Shown piece by piece: positions 27,188 to 36,014 of a stretch of 64,000 nt of DNA. Under the pieces are notes generated by a model, which was not told the DNA's origin, did not search any database, and saw nothing but the letters and a program-made list of their open reading frames with translations. The DNA comes from Acidisphaera sp. L21 (GTDB lineage Bacteria > Pseudomonadota > Alphaproteobacteria > Acetobacterales > Acetobacteraceae). Location of the stretch: the NCBI RefSeq assembly GCF_009765685.1, contig NZ_LMUY01000114.1, forward strand, positions 57,312-121,311. The letters run 5' to 3'. Position numbers and translations under genes: made by a program. Numbering within the stretch: the stretch's first letter is position 1; each line of letters opens with the position of its first letter.

Positions 27188-28204
27188 TCAGGCGGCAGTC
27201 TGTGACGGCATGGGTCGGTCAAGCGCCGACTGGCCAAGGGTAGCCGACTGGCCGAGGGTAATAGGGCACGCTGCCTGGTGCCCATTGGCAACGGTCAATA
27301 GGGCGGGCTCGGCGGTGCGGCAGGATGGCTGCTCCAGCGGGCAACGTCCGACCAGCCGGCAGGCATCGGGCGGATCGACCGGGCTACCGATCTCACCAGC
27401 CAGGCGTAGCCGGTCGCGCTTGACGCCCCACTGGGCGATCGGCGCCGCAGCGATCAGCGCGCGGGTATACGGATGTGCCGGGCGTTCGAAGATTTCGGCC
27501 GTCGGCCCGATTTCCACGATGCGGCCGAGATACATCACCGCCACGCGATCGGCCATGTGGCGCACCACCGGCAGGTCGTGGCTGATGAAGAAATACGCCA
27601 GCTTCAGCTCCCGCTGCAGCCGCCGCAACAGCGCCAGGACCTGCCCCCGCACGGAGACATCGAGCGAGGCCGTCGGCTCGTCCAGGATCACCAAATTCGG
27701 TTCGGCGGCGATCGCGCGGGCGATGCCCACACGCTGGCGCTGCCCACCGCTGAGCTCATGTGGATAACGGTCGAGATGGGCAGGCGCCAGCCCCACCAGT
27801 TCGACCAACGCACGCGCCCGCGCCTCCCGCTTATCCCGGGGCATCGCCAAATGCAGGCGCAGTGGCTCGTGCAGGACCTGGCGCACGGAAAGCCGGGGAT
27901 TGAGGGAGGCGTTCGGGTCCTGGAAGACCATCTGCACCTCCCGGTACAGGCTCGCCAGCGCCACCGAATCCAGCGGCCTGATCGAGCGACCATTGATCCG
28001 CACGTCACCCGCAGTCGGCTCTATCAGCCGGGTAACGCACCGGGCGACGGTGGATTTGCCGGACCCGCTCTCGCCCACCAGCGCCAGGGTTTCGCCAGCG
28101 TGGAGCGTCAGGTCGATCCCGTCCACCGCATGCAACCGCCGCCCACCGGCGAGCGGGAAAATCTTGCGCAGCTTGTCGACCTGTAGAACGGCGTAATCGC
28201 TCAT
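27188..28204 (-). CDS. Dipeptide/oligopeptide-type ABC transporter ATP-binding protein (DppF/OppF-like)
   Basis: 338 residues. Walker A GESGSGKST, signature LSGGQRQR and Walker B LVILDEPTASLD are complete, followed by the oligopeptide-specific C-terminal extension with cysteines (GRCPLEQPSCRTAEP) typical of the OppD/F class, which may bind an iron-sulphur cluster. Its ATG overlaps the stop of the partner ATPase (ATGA). It forms the heterodimeric motor with the protein at 28201-29004. Confidence 0.92.
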   Translation of the reverse strand: MSDYAVLQVDKLRKIFPLAGGRRLHAVDGIDLTLHAGETLALVGESGSGKSTVARCVTRLIEPTAGDVRINGRSIRPLDSVALASLYREVQMVFQDPNASLNPRLSVRQVLHEPLRLHLAMPRDKREARARALVELVGLAPAHLDRYPHELSGGQRQRVGIARAIAAEPNLVILDEPTASLDVSVRGQVLALLRRLQRELKLAYFFISHDLPVVRHMADRVAVMYLGRIVEIGPTAEIFERPAHPYTRALIAAAPIAQWGVKRDRLRLAGEIGSPVDPPDACRLVGRCPLEQPSCRTAEPALLTVANGHQAACPITLGQSATLGQSALDRPMPSQTAA

Positions 28205-29004
28205 ACCGGCTCCCCAAGCTGGCTGGCGGCAAGTAGGCGGCGCGTGTATGGCTCGGCTGGGGCAGTAAAAATCTGCTCGGTGCTACCCGTCTCGACCACG
28301 CGGCCGGCATGCATCACCACGACTGCGTCGCATGTCTCCGCTACCACGCCAAGATCGTGGGTAATCAGGCACGCGGTCAGCCCCTGGTCGCGGCACAGCT
28401 CGACGATCAGCGTCATGATGTCGGCCTGGATCGTGACGTCCAGGCCGGTGGTGGGCTCGTCCAGGATCAGCAAGCTGGGCTGGCAGATGAGTGCGGCCAA
28501 GGCGATCATCGCGCGTTGCGCCATGCCGCCCGAGAATTCATGCGGATATTGCCGGGCCCGGCGCTCCGGCTCCGGGATGCGGACCCGTCCCAGGGCCTCG
28601 ATCGCGCGGTCCATGGCGTGCCGTGCGCTGCCGCCATGATGCAGGCGAAACACGTCCGCCATCTGCCGCCCGACGGTGAATACGGGGTTCATCGCGGCGC
28701 GGGCATCCTGGAACACGATACTGATCCGCGCGCCCCGAATAGTGCGCATGGCCGCCGCATCCAACGACAGCAGGTCGCGCCCCCCGAACAGGATGCGGCC
28801 GCCGGTTCGCCGGAACGCTGGCGGCTGGATGCCGAGCACCGACAGCGCGGTGAGCGATTTGCCGCTTCCCGTCTCCCCCACAACCGCCGTCAATTGACCC
28901 GGCATCAAGTCGTAGCTGACCGCGTCCAGCACCGGGGCGATGCCGCCATCGGCGCCCAAAAAGCCGCCGCTGAGTCGATCGATCGAGAGCAACGCCGCGG
29001 TCAT
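28201..29004 (-). CDS. Dipeptide/oligopeptide-type ABC transporter ATP-binding protein (DppD-like)
   Basis: 267 residues from ATG 29004, which overlaps the permease stop; an upstream in-frame extension is a shadow of the permease gene. Walker A is GETGSGKSL (Ser/Leu variant of the usual ST), signature FSGGMAQR, Walker B LLILDEPTTGLD. It lacks most of the C-terminal oligopeptide extension present in its partner, being shorter than typical DppD (about 320 residues). Confidence 0.9.
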   Translation of the reverse strand: MTAALLSIDRLSGGFLGADGGIAPVLDAVSYDLMPGQLTAVVGETGSGKSLTALSVLGIQPPAFRRTGGRILFGGRDLLSLDAAAMRTIRGARISIVFQDARAAMNPVFTVGRQMADVFRLHHGGSARHAMDRAIEALGRVRIPEPERRARQYPHEFSGGMAQRAMIALAALICQPSLLILDEPTTGLDVTIQADIMTLIVELCRDQGLTACLITHDLGVVAETCDAVVVMHAGRVVETGSTEQIFTAPAEPYTRRLLAASQLGEPV

Positions 29005-29897
29005 CGCCGCCGCCGCGGGTCGGTGAGGTCGGAGATCGCATCGCCCAGCAGGTAGAAGGCGCCGGTCATGCCGAGGATGGCCAGGCCGGGAAAGAAGGAG
29101 ATCCACCATTCCCCGGTCATCACCGCATCCTGCCCGCGCGCGATCATATTGCCCCATTCCGGGGTGTTCGGGCTGAGGCCCAGGCCCAGGAAGCCGAGGC
29201 TGGCGGTGATCAGCGCCACGAAGGCGGCGTTGATGGAGGTGAAGGCCAAGACTGGGCCGATGCTGTTTGGGAGCAGATGGAGGAATGCGACCTGCCAGGC
29301 GCGGTTGCCGACCATGCGCGCGGCCTCGGCATAGGGCCAATTGCGCCGTGCCTGCACTTCGGCCCGGGCAAGCCGCAAATAGTCCGGGATGCCGATGAAC
29401 GACATGACCACGATGATGTTCAAGACGCCGGGCCCGACCGCCTTGACGATCAGCATGGCGAATAGCAGCCCGGGGAAGGCCTGAAACATCTCCACACCGC
29501 GTAGCAGAACGACATCCACCACACCGCCATAATAGCCGGCGATGACCCCCAGGATGGTGCCGAGCGTCAGCGCGACGGCGACGGCGACCAGGGTGATGCC
29601 CAGGTCATATTGCGCGCCGGTCATCAGGCGCGATAGCAGATCGCTACCCAGGCGATCGGTGCCGAGCCAGAAATCCTGGCCGGGCGGCAGGAAGCTGTCG
29701 CCCACGCCGGGTGCAAGCGGATCGTAGGGCGTCCAGAACACCGATAGCATTGCGACCGTGACGTAGACGCCCAAAATCCCCAGGCCGATCCGCATCGACC
29801 AGGACAGGCGCAGTCGGCGCCGGGTGCGGATTGTGGCCCCCGGCGCCGAGGCTGCCTCCGCCAGTTCCAGCCCTTCCAGCGGTGCGAGCGGCTTCAT
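29001..29897 (-). CDS. Peptide-type ABC transporter permease (DppC-like)
   Basis: 298 residues with six predicted helices and the N-terminal DppC domain (LGIYV-like helix, then YDPLAPGVGDSFLPPGQDFW and LGTDRLGSDLLSRLM). The EAA loop that contacts the ATPase is visible around EAARMVGNRAWQVAFLHLLP. Start and stop overlap the neighbouring genes, so the four core genes are translationally coupled. Confidence 0.92.
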   Translation of the reverse strand: MKPLAPLEGLELAEAASAPGATIRTRRRLRLSWSMRIGLGILGVYVTVAMLSVFWTPYDPLAPGVGDSFLPPGQDFWLGTDRLGSDLLSRLMTGAQYDLGITLVAVAVALTLGTILGVIAGYYGGVVDVVLLRGVEMFQAFPGLLFAMLIVKAVGPGVLNIIVVMSFIGIPDYLRLARAEVQARRNWPYAEAARMVGNRAWQVAFLHLLPNSIGPVLAFTSINAAFVALITASLGFLGLGLSPNTPEWGNMIARGQDAVMTGEWWISFFPGLAILGMTGAFYLLGDAISDLTDPRRRR

Positions 29898-30910
29898 TGC
29901 CGGATCCGTGGATCGATGAGCATGTACAGGATATCGACCACGAGGAAGGCCAGCACATACAGCAACGAGGCGTAGATCACGAAACCCTGCAAGGCGGCGA
30001 AATCGGATGAGTCGATCGCTTGCAGCGCGTACTGCCCCAGCCCCGGCCAGCCGAAGATCGATTCAAGCAGCACGGCGCCCCCGAAGATGTGCCCGGCGAC
30101 CCCGCCGATGAGCGTGACCACCGGCAGCAATGCGTTGCGCAGGCCATGACGAAACCACACGGTCCGATTGGTGTGTCCCATGGCCGTGGCGGTGCGAATG
30201 TAATCGCTCTGCAGCGCCTCCACCATCGAGGCGCGCGTGACCCGGGCGATCGGCGCCAGCGTGGTCAAGCCCAAGGTCGCGGCGGGAAGTGCAAGCTGTT
30301 TCAGCGCCATGAACCACAGATCTGGACGCCCCGCCGCCAGGGTGTCGATCAGCATGAAACCGGTGAGTCGCGACGGTGGATCGATACCGACCGGAAGACG
30401 GCCGACCGGACCCGGCAGCCAGTTCAGGGTGACGAAGAATACCCAGATCAAAACCAACCCGATCCAGAATTGCGGCAGCGCCATCCCGCCTAGCGTTACG
30501 CCGCGCACGAGAAAGTCTGGCCAACGCTCCCGGTTCACCGCGGCAATGACCCCGAGCGGGACCCCCAATAGGATGCCGATCGTCAAACCGGTGAAGCCGA
30601 GTTCGAGCGTTGCGGGCAGCCGGTCCCACAGGTCGATGAGTACTGGCCGATTGGTCGAGAAGGACATGCCCAAATCGCCACGCAGCAAGGCGCTGATATA
30701 GTGGATGTACTGAACCCAAAGCGGATCGGCCAGGCCAAGCCGTATTCGGATGAGGGCGCGGAGCGCATCGGTGGCATCCGGCGGCGCGTACAGCTCGGTT
30801 GGATCACCCGCGAAGACGCGCGCAGCGAAGAAGGTGATGGTCACCACGCCCAGTGCGACCGGCAGAACCCAAAATACACGGCGCAAGATCAAGCGAAGCA
30901 GCGGTGGCAT
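29894..30910 (-). CDS. Peptide-type ABC transporter permease (DppB-like)
   Basis: 338 residues, six helices. The N-terminal RRVFWVLPVALGVVTITFF and the LGLADPLWVQYIHYISALLR segment are typical of DppB/GsiC permeases, and the EAA-like loop is RTATAMGHTNRTVWFRHGLR. It opens the transporter part of the operon, starting five bases after the monooxygenase gene, with which it is therefore probably co-transcribed. Confidence 0.92.
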   Translation of the reverse strand: MPPLLRLILRRVFWVLPVALGVVTITFFAARVFAGDPTELYAPPDATDALRALIRIRLGLADPLWVQYIHYISALLRGDLGMSFSTNRPVLIDLWDRLPATLELGFTGLTIGILLGVPLGVIAAVNRERWPDFLVRGVTLGGMALPQFWIGLVLIWVFFVTLNWLPGPVGRLPVGIDPPSRLTGFMLIDTLAAGRPDLWFMALKQLALPAATLGLTTLAPIARVTRASMVEALQSDYIRTATAMGHTNRTVWFRHGLRNALLPVVTLIGGVAGHIFGGAVLLESIFGWPGLGQYALQAIDSSDFAALQGFVIYASLLYVLAFLVVDILYMLIDPRIRQ

Positions 30911-30915
30911 GGCGC

Positions 30916-32223
30916 TCAGAACGCCATCAGATTGTCACGGAATTGCGCATGCTCGTATGCTGTGCGCACCACCCCGCGGTCTTGCAGCGCCGGGGTCAAG
31001 CCGTCGGCGATTTCGGCGATATACCGCCGGGTCAGCGTGCCGGTGAGGATGAAGCCGTCGCCGCCGACTTCCTCCATGATCTCCGCCATCTGGCCAGCGA
31101 CCGAGTCCGCTGTGCCATGCAGATGATCGAGCCCGTAGCGGTAATTGCGGGCGACCTCACGCAGCGTGCTGCCCTGGGCCAGGAACTGCTTCAAAGTGCC
31201 TTGCTGGCCGTTGGTTTTGAAATCCGCCAGCGGTGCGTCGATGTCATATTGGGAAAAGTCGATGTCGGTGAGCCCCGCCATGCGCGCGAGCACAAGCTCG
31301 GGCGAGGCGTTGGCTGCGATCTGCTTGCGTTCGTAGCGTTCACGCGCCTCCGCGTTGGTCTCGCCAAGGGTTGGCGAGGTGACGAACATGATCTTGCAGC
31401 TTCGTGGATCACGTCCGAATTGGACGAGCCGGCGACGTAGATCGGCGCAGAACTCCCTCATCTGGTCCACGCCGCTATAGGCCGCGATGACGACATCCAT
31501 ATGATGGGCGCCGAATTGCCGACCCTGCGGTGAACTGCCGGCCTGCACCAGCACCGGATGGCCCTGCGGTGGTTGCGCGGTATTCATGGGCCCGCGTGAG
31601 GTGAAGAACCGGCCCTTGTGCGCAATCGGGCGGACCTTGGATGGATCGACGAAGCGGTCGCGGTCGCGGTCCATCACGATGGCGTCGGCATCCCAGGACG
31701 CCCACAGCTTTAGGCAGACTTCCACGAATTCGTCGGCCATCGCGTAGCGTGAATCGTGCTCGATATGGTCGTCATAACCGTAATTCTGCGCCGCGCGCGC
31801 CGCGGTGGAGGTGACGAAATTGCAGCCCACGCGGCCGCCGGTCATCAGGTCCAAGGTTGCCATCAACCGGGCGAGTAGAAATGGCGGGTAGAAGGATGTC
31901 GAGATGGTCGGCACGATACCGAGGTGTTTCGTGGCTTGCGCCATCAGCGGCACCAGCGGCATTGGGTCGTTCTTTGAGGCGCGCATTGCGCGCTCGAGAT
32001 AATAATCCATCGACCCACCGAAACTGTCGGGTACGAAGGAGGAATCTTCCATCAGCACGAAGTCGAAACACGCACGGTCCAGCGCCCGCGCCAGGTCGAG
32101 ATGGAGATCTGGTTGTGCCCAATCGCGCCCCGACGTCCCGCCCACGCCGTCTTCCATCCATGCACGCCAAACCCGTTGCCGAGGAACCAAGCGAGGTGAA
32201 AGGGACGCGGCATCGAAGACCAC
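30916..32223 (-). CDS. LLM-class flavin-dependent monooxygenase (NtaA/SnaA/DszA-type)
   Basis: 435 residues, the length of FMNH2-dependent monooxygenases that attack nitrilotriacetate, EDTA, dibenzothiophene sulfone or alkyl sulfur compounds. Visible family features are PTISTSFYPPFLLARLMATL, TGGRVGCNFVTS and PVLVQAGSSPQGRQFGA. It needs reduced flavin from a separate reductase, not present nearby. It uses a GTG start and heads the operon with the peptide-type ABC importer, so the imported compound is probably its substrate, or a source of nitrogen or sulfur. It is divergent from the allantoin genes across 210 bases. Confidence 0.88.
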   Translation of the reverse strand: MVFDAASLSPRLVPRQRVWRAWMEDGVGGTSGRDWAQPDLHLDLARALDRACFDFVLMEDSSFVPDSFGGSMDYYLERAMRASKNDPMPLVPLMAQATKHLGIVPTISTSFYPPFLLARLMATLDLMTGGRVGCNFVTSTAARAAQNYGYDDHIEHDSRYAMADEFVEVCLKLWASWDADAIVMDRDRDRFVDPSKVRPIAHKGRFFTSRGPMNTAQPPQGHPVLVQAGSSPQGRQFGAHHMDVVIAAYSGVDQMREFCADLRRRLVQFGRDPRSCKIMFVTSPTLGETNAEARERYERKQIAANASPELVLARMAGLTDIDFSQYDIDAPLADFKTNGQQGTLKQFLAQGSTLREVARNYRYGLDHLHGTADSVAGQMAEIMEEVGGDGFILTGTLTRRYIAEIADGLTPALQDRGVVRTAYEHAQFRDNLMAF

Positions 32224-32433
32224 TCAGATCCGACTGATGCCGACTACAGCGCCAGCGCTGCAACGGGGTCAAGCCGCGCGCTGCCGATAAGACCGAGAGA
32301 TTGCATGCGCTAGATGAGGATGATCAAAATTCGTGCAGAATGAAGCTGAGGCGAGCCATTCCATTGGCATTTAGGGTATGCGCTGCTGGGGCAGCTTGCT
32401 ACGCTATCACTCTAGTTTCGAGGGATTTGGCGA

Positions 32434-33381
32434 ATGGAAACCCCACTCACTCACGATTATTCGCGTGATCTCATCGGGTACGGCGCAACGCCGCCGCATC
32501 CGCAATGGCCGGGTGGCGCGCGCATAGCGGTCAATTTCGTCATGAACTACGAAGAGGGATCGGAACCTTCCTTTCTGGATGGCGAGGGACGTACGGAGAC
32601 AGGCTTAACCGAGAATCCGAACACCTCGCTCAGCGGCCGAGATCTCGCCGGGGAGGGAATGTATGAGTATGGGTCGCGCGTTGGCTTCTGGCGTCTGATG
32701 CGGCTGTTCAAGCAGCGCAATCTGCCGATGACGATTTTTGCCTGTGCGCTCGCGCTGGAGCGTCATCCGCCGGCGGCCGCTGCGATCCGTGAGGCGGGCC
32801 ATGATTTCATCTGCCATGGCTGGCGTTGGGTGGAACATTTCAAGCTGACGAAGGATGAGGAGCGCGAGCATATCCGTATGGCGATCGAAAGCCTGCAGAA
32901 GACACTCGGCAGCCGTCCGCTTGGCTGGTATTGCCGCTATGGGCCGAGCGTGAATACCCGGGCGCTGCTGGTGGAGGAAGGTGGTTTCCTGTTCGACAGC
33001 GACTGCTACAACGACGAACTGCCATACTGGGTGCTGCAGGACGGCAAGCCGCATTTGGTGGTGCCATACTCCCTGGTGACGAATGACAGCAAGTTCGGCC
33101 GGGGCTTCTTCAGCACCGCGGACGACTATTTCACGTTCCTGCGCGACCAGTTCGACATGCTTTACGAGGAAGGCGCTGAGCAGCCGAAAATGATGTCCTG
33201 TGGGCTGCACATGCGGATGATCGGCCATCCTGCCCGGGCGGTCGGCCTGGCAAAATTCATGGATTACATTCTGGCGCACGATAAAGTCTGGGTCTGCAAA
33301 CGCACTGATATTGCCGATCATTGGCGCAAGGTTTTTCCATATCAGCCCGGTATGGAGCAGATTGCCAAGGTGAGCCGCTGA
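32434..33381 (+). CDS. puuE: Allantoinase PuuE (polysaccharide deacetylase-like, cofactor-independent type)
   Basis: 315 residues, the usual PuuE size. The N-terminal DYSRDLIGYGATPPHPQWPG followed by AVNFVMNYEEGSE is highly characteristic, and the NodB-type barrel continues with DFICHGWRWVEH and GWYCRYGPSVNTR. It hydrolyses allantoin to allantoate in purine breakdown. The TGA of this gene overlaps the ATG of allA (TGATG), so the two are coupled. Uricase, HIU hydrolase and OHCU decarboxylase are not in the window, so the pathway is partial here. Confidence 0.92.
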   Translation: METPLTHDYSRDLIGYGATPPHPQWPGGARIAVNFVMNYEEGSEPSFLDGEGRTETGLTENPNTSLSGRDLAGEGMYEYGSRVGFWRLMRLFKQRNLPMTIFACALALERHPPAAAAIREAGHDFICHGWRWVEHFKLTKDEEREHIRMAIESLQKTLGSRPLGWYCRYGPSVNTRALLVEEGGFLFDSDCYNDELPYWVLQDGKPHLVVPYSLVTNDSKFGRGFFSTADDYFTFLRDQFDMLYEEGAEQPKMMSCGLHMRMIGHPARAVGLAKFMDYILAHDKVWVCKRTDIADHWRKVFPYQPGMEQIAKVSR

Positions 33382-33854
33382 TGCGCTCGCTGAAGCTGGA
33401 GCCGTTGACGGCGGAGGCCTTCGCCCCGTACGGCGATGTGATCGACCCGCCCGCCCCCGGTGAGCGCGATCTGCTGTCGGACACATTATCGGCGGTCGAT
33501 GGCGCCGACTCACCGCGTCTGTCGTTTGGGCATCCGAAGCCTTGGACGCTGCCGCTAACTGCTACGGAGATGGAGCGCCACAATCGTTCGAGCCAGTGCT
33601 TCGTGCCATTGGACGTGTCGCGCTTCGTGGTCATGGTCGCGCCCGACAAGGACGGAAAGCCCGACGCCACGCAGCTCCGCGCGTTCGTGGCGCGTGGGGA
33701 CCAGGCGGTCAACTATCACGCCGGTACATGGCATCACCCCTCACGGGCCTTGGACCGTCCGGCACGATTCGCCACACTCATGTGGACGACCGGCGAGAAG
33801 GCATTGGACGAAGAGTGGTCGACCCTTCCAGAACCGGTGTTGCTGGTTGAGTGA
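33381..33854 (+). CDS. allA: Ureidoglycolate lyase
   Basis: 157 residues from ATG 33381, close to the 160 of E. coli AllA. The cupin-like fold shows LEPLTAEAFAPYGDVIDPP and the conserved VNYHAGTWHHP active-site region. It releases urea and glyoxylate from ureidoglycolate, the last step after allantoate hydrolysis. Directly coupled to puuE. The enzyme linking allantoate to ureidoglycolate (allantoicase or AllC/E) is not nearby. Confidence 0.92.
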   Translation: MRSLKLEPLTAEAFAPYGDVIDPPAPGERDLLSDTLSAVDGADSPRLSFGHPKPWTLPLTATEMERHNRSSQCFVPLDVSRFVVMVAPDKDGKPDATQLRAFVARGDQAVNYHAGTWHHPSRALDRPARFATLMWTTGEKALDEEWSTLPEPVLLVE

Positions 33855-33921
33855 CGTCACGTCGGACGCACCAAGACGATCAAGATGGATGACCTACGGT
33901 GAAACGAAAGGCGTTGATGCG

Positions 33922-34236
33922 ATGGATCAGGCAGTCGATTTTGCAGAGATCTTCGGTCGTCTGGCGAGCGAGGCGCGCAGTGAGGAGACGGCGCAACTTG
34001 GTGGCGTGACCATACGCGCCGTGCGGATCAAGAGCGGGGGTGAAGGGCGGTGGGACCACCACGACTCGACAACCGAGACCGTCGTGGTCTGGAGCGGTGA
34101 CTTTACCGTCGAGTTTCGGGACCATGTCGTAGAACTGTCCAGCGGCCAATGCTGCGTGGTGCCGATCGGCGCCGAACACCGCGGCACGTCAAAAGCCGGC
34201 GCCGAAGTGATCCTGTTCCAGCAGGCCGCTCGATGA
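33922..34236 (+). CDS. Small cupin-domain protein
   Basis: 104 residues from ATG 33922; an earlier ATG at 33889 is possible. A single cupin barrel with the metal-site pattern DHHDSTTETVVVWSGDF and GQCCVVPIGAEHRG. Small cupins of this type often bind a sugar or purine catabolite or a metal and act as isomerases or sensors. It follows allA by about 70 bases and may belong to the allantoin operon, but its role is unknown. Confidence 0.75.
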   Translation: MDQAVDFAEIFGRLASEARSEETAQLGGVTIRAVRIKSGGEGRWDHHDSTTETVVVWSGDFTVEFRDHVVELSSGQCCVVPIGAEHRGTSKAGAEVILFQQAAR

Positions 34237-34334
34237 GTATTCCTGAGCAGGGTTGGCCGATCTCGCGGCCGGAACCGTTTGCGGTAGTTTGACGTTCCGC
34301 CGTTTCGGCGAACCCACGACGAGGCGCTTGTTCT

Positions 34335-34636
34335 ATGCCAGACAATCGGCTCCGCTTCCACCGCGAGGCGTTGAACGCCGTCCGCGCTGTCTGGCCGGAG
34401 CAATTGCCATTGACCATCGTTCATGGTGCAACGGAGCAATCGGGTGCGACGAGTTGATCGATTTGGTGTTTCTTGGGAGGCCGGCGATTGCCAATCCGCA
34501 CTGGCCGATCTGGGCAGCGCGCGAGCTTGCCCATAACGATCCCTTTTCGATGTTGCCGCAAGACTGGTCATGGTGGCTGAATAATCGGCCAGGGTCGGAA
34601 AACTCGCATGGCTGGCCGGCAGCCAAAACGGGCTAA
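34335..34636 (+). pseudogene. Frameshifted fragment of a NADH:flavin oxidoreductase (old yellow enzyme)
   Basis: Frame one reads NRLRFHREALNAVRAVWPEQ followed by LPLTIVHGATE, matching the mid-part of NamA/YqjM-type enzymes (NR.RF..EV..AVR..WP...PL..R.SAT). After a shift, the next frame reads ELIDLVFLGRPAIANPHWPI then WAARELAHNDPF and SWWLNNRPGSE, matching the C-terminus (aDlV.lGR..l.nP.WPl.aA). The barrel between them, about 100 residues, and the N-terminal half are missing. A degraded YGG-S region may precede it. It is a clear decayed gene, not expressed. The rest of 34237-34792 shows no gene. Confidence 0.65.
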
Positions 34637-34792
34637 TTGACAAGCACGGCAGCGATTATGGCGCGAGGGCGTTTGGCGGTGCTTGCCATGTAGATGGCAT
34701 GTTACGTTTCGTTACAGAACGGGACCCGTCCGCAATCGACATGACCGAGTGGACTGCGTAGGCTCGGCGTAATTGCGGGGAGATGATCGCCC

Positions 34793-36010
34793 ATGCGCGT
34801 CGCCCTGAGCGTCACGCTGTTATTGGCATTGAGCGGGGCTGCTGCCATCTGGTTTGGCGCCATGCCATGGGACATTCACGCGTTACGGCAGGCGACCTCG
34901 GCCTGGACCGCGCCACCCCCCGTCGCTGCGCCTGCGGCCCCGGTGGCGGTGAGAGTGGCTGCAGCCCGGACGGGTGACTTGCCGATCTACCTGTCGGGCA
35001 TCGGCACGGTTCAGGCCTATAATACCGTCATGCTGAAGAGCCGGGTGGACGGCACGATCACCCAGATCCTGTTCACCGAGGGACAGGACGTGCATGCCGG
35101 CGACCCGCTGATCATCATCGACCCGCGGCCATTCCAATCGCTGCTGGCGCAGGCCCAGGCGATGCGGGTGAAGGACCAGGCGACCCTGGATGGCGCCATG
35201 CTCGACCTGTCCCGCTACGCCAACCTGGTGCTGAAGGATTTCGCCAGCCGCCAGCAACTGGACCAGCAACGCGCCACGGTGGAGGCGACGCGGGCGCAGA
35301 TCGTCAATGACGAGGCGCAGATCGCCTATGCGCAGACGCAGTTGGGCTACACCACCATCCGCTCCCCGATCGAAGGCCGGGTGGGAATTCGCCAGGTGGA
35401 TGGCGGCAACGTCGTGCATGCCAGTGACACCGGCGCGCTGGTATCGATCACGCAGTTGCGGCCGATTTCGGTGGTGTTCACCCTGCCCGCCGGTGCGGTG
35501 GCGCTGGCGCATTTGACGCCGGGCAAGGTGAGCGTTCCCGTTACCGCCTATGCGGCCGATGACGCCACCCTGCTGGATCGGGGCACGGTCGAACTGGTGG
35601 ACAACACGGTCGACCCGAGCACGGGCACGATCAAGCTGAAGGCAAGTTTCCCGAACACCGACATCCATCTTTGGCCCGGCACCTTCGTGAATGGCAAGCT
35701 CGTCATCGAAACCCGCCACGACGCCGTCACCGTGCCGACCCCGGCGCTCCGTCACGGCCCCCGTGGGGATTTCGTGTGGATCGTCCGTGCGGACAGCACC
35801 GTGGTCAGCCGCGGCGTGGTCGCCGGACAGGCCGATGGCGGCCGCGTGCTGATCGAGCGCGGGCTGGAGCGTGGGACCAAGGTCGTCACCCAGGGACATT
35901 TCCGGCTGGACGAGAACACGAAGGTCGAAGTCACGCAGGAGGAAACGCCCCGACGGTCTGGCCCCCAAACGTCGCCCCAAGCTTCGCCCCGGGCCGCCGC
36001 GCCGGGCTGA
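34793..36010 (+). CDS. mdtA: RND efflux periplasmic adaptor subunit (MdtA-like)
   Basis: 405 residues. An N-terminal membrane anchor (VALSVTLLLALSGAAAIWFG) is followed by lipoyl and hairpin regions (SGIGTVQAYNTVMLKSRVDG, QQLDQQRATVEATRAQ) and a beta-barrel with the adaptor pattern IRSPIEGRVGIRQVDGGNVV. The proline-rich tail is typical of MdtA. It bridges the two inner-membrane pumps encoded downstream to an outer-membrane channel, which is not encoded here (TolC is probably elsewhere). Start of the mdtABC-type operon. Local regulators (such as BaeSR) are absent. Confidence 0.9.
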   Translation: MRVALSVTLLLALSGAAAIWFGAMPWDIHALRQATSAWTAPPPVAAPAAPVAVRVAAARTGDLPIYLSGIGTVQAYNTVMLKSRVDGTITQILFTEGQDVHAGDPLIIIDPRPFQSLLAQAQAMRVKDQATLDGAMLDLSRYANLVLKDFASRQQLDQQRATVEATRAQIVNDEAQIAYAQTQLGYTTIRSPIEGRVGIRQVDGGNVVHASDTGALVSITQLRPISVVFTLPAGAVALAHLTPGKVSVPVTAYAADDATLLDRGTVELVDNTVDPSTGTIKLKASFPNTDIHLWPGTFVNGKLVIETRHDAVTVPTPALRHGPRGDFVWIVRADSTVVSRGVVAGQADGGRVLIERGLERGTKVVTQGHFRLDENTKVEVTQEETPRRSGPQTSPQASPRAAAPG

Positions 36011-36014
36011 GCGT

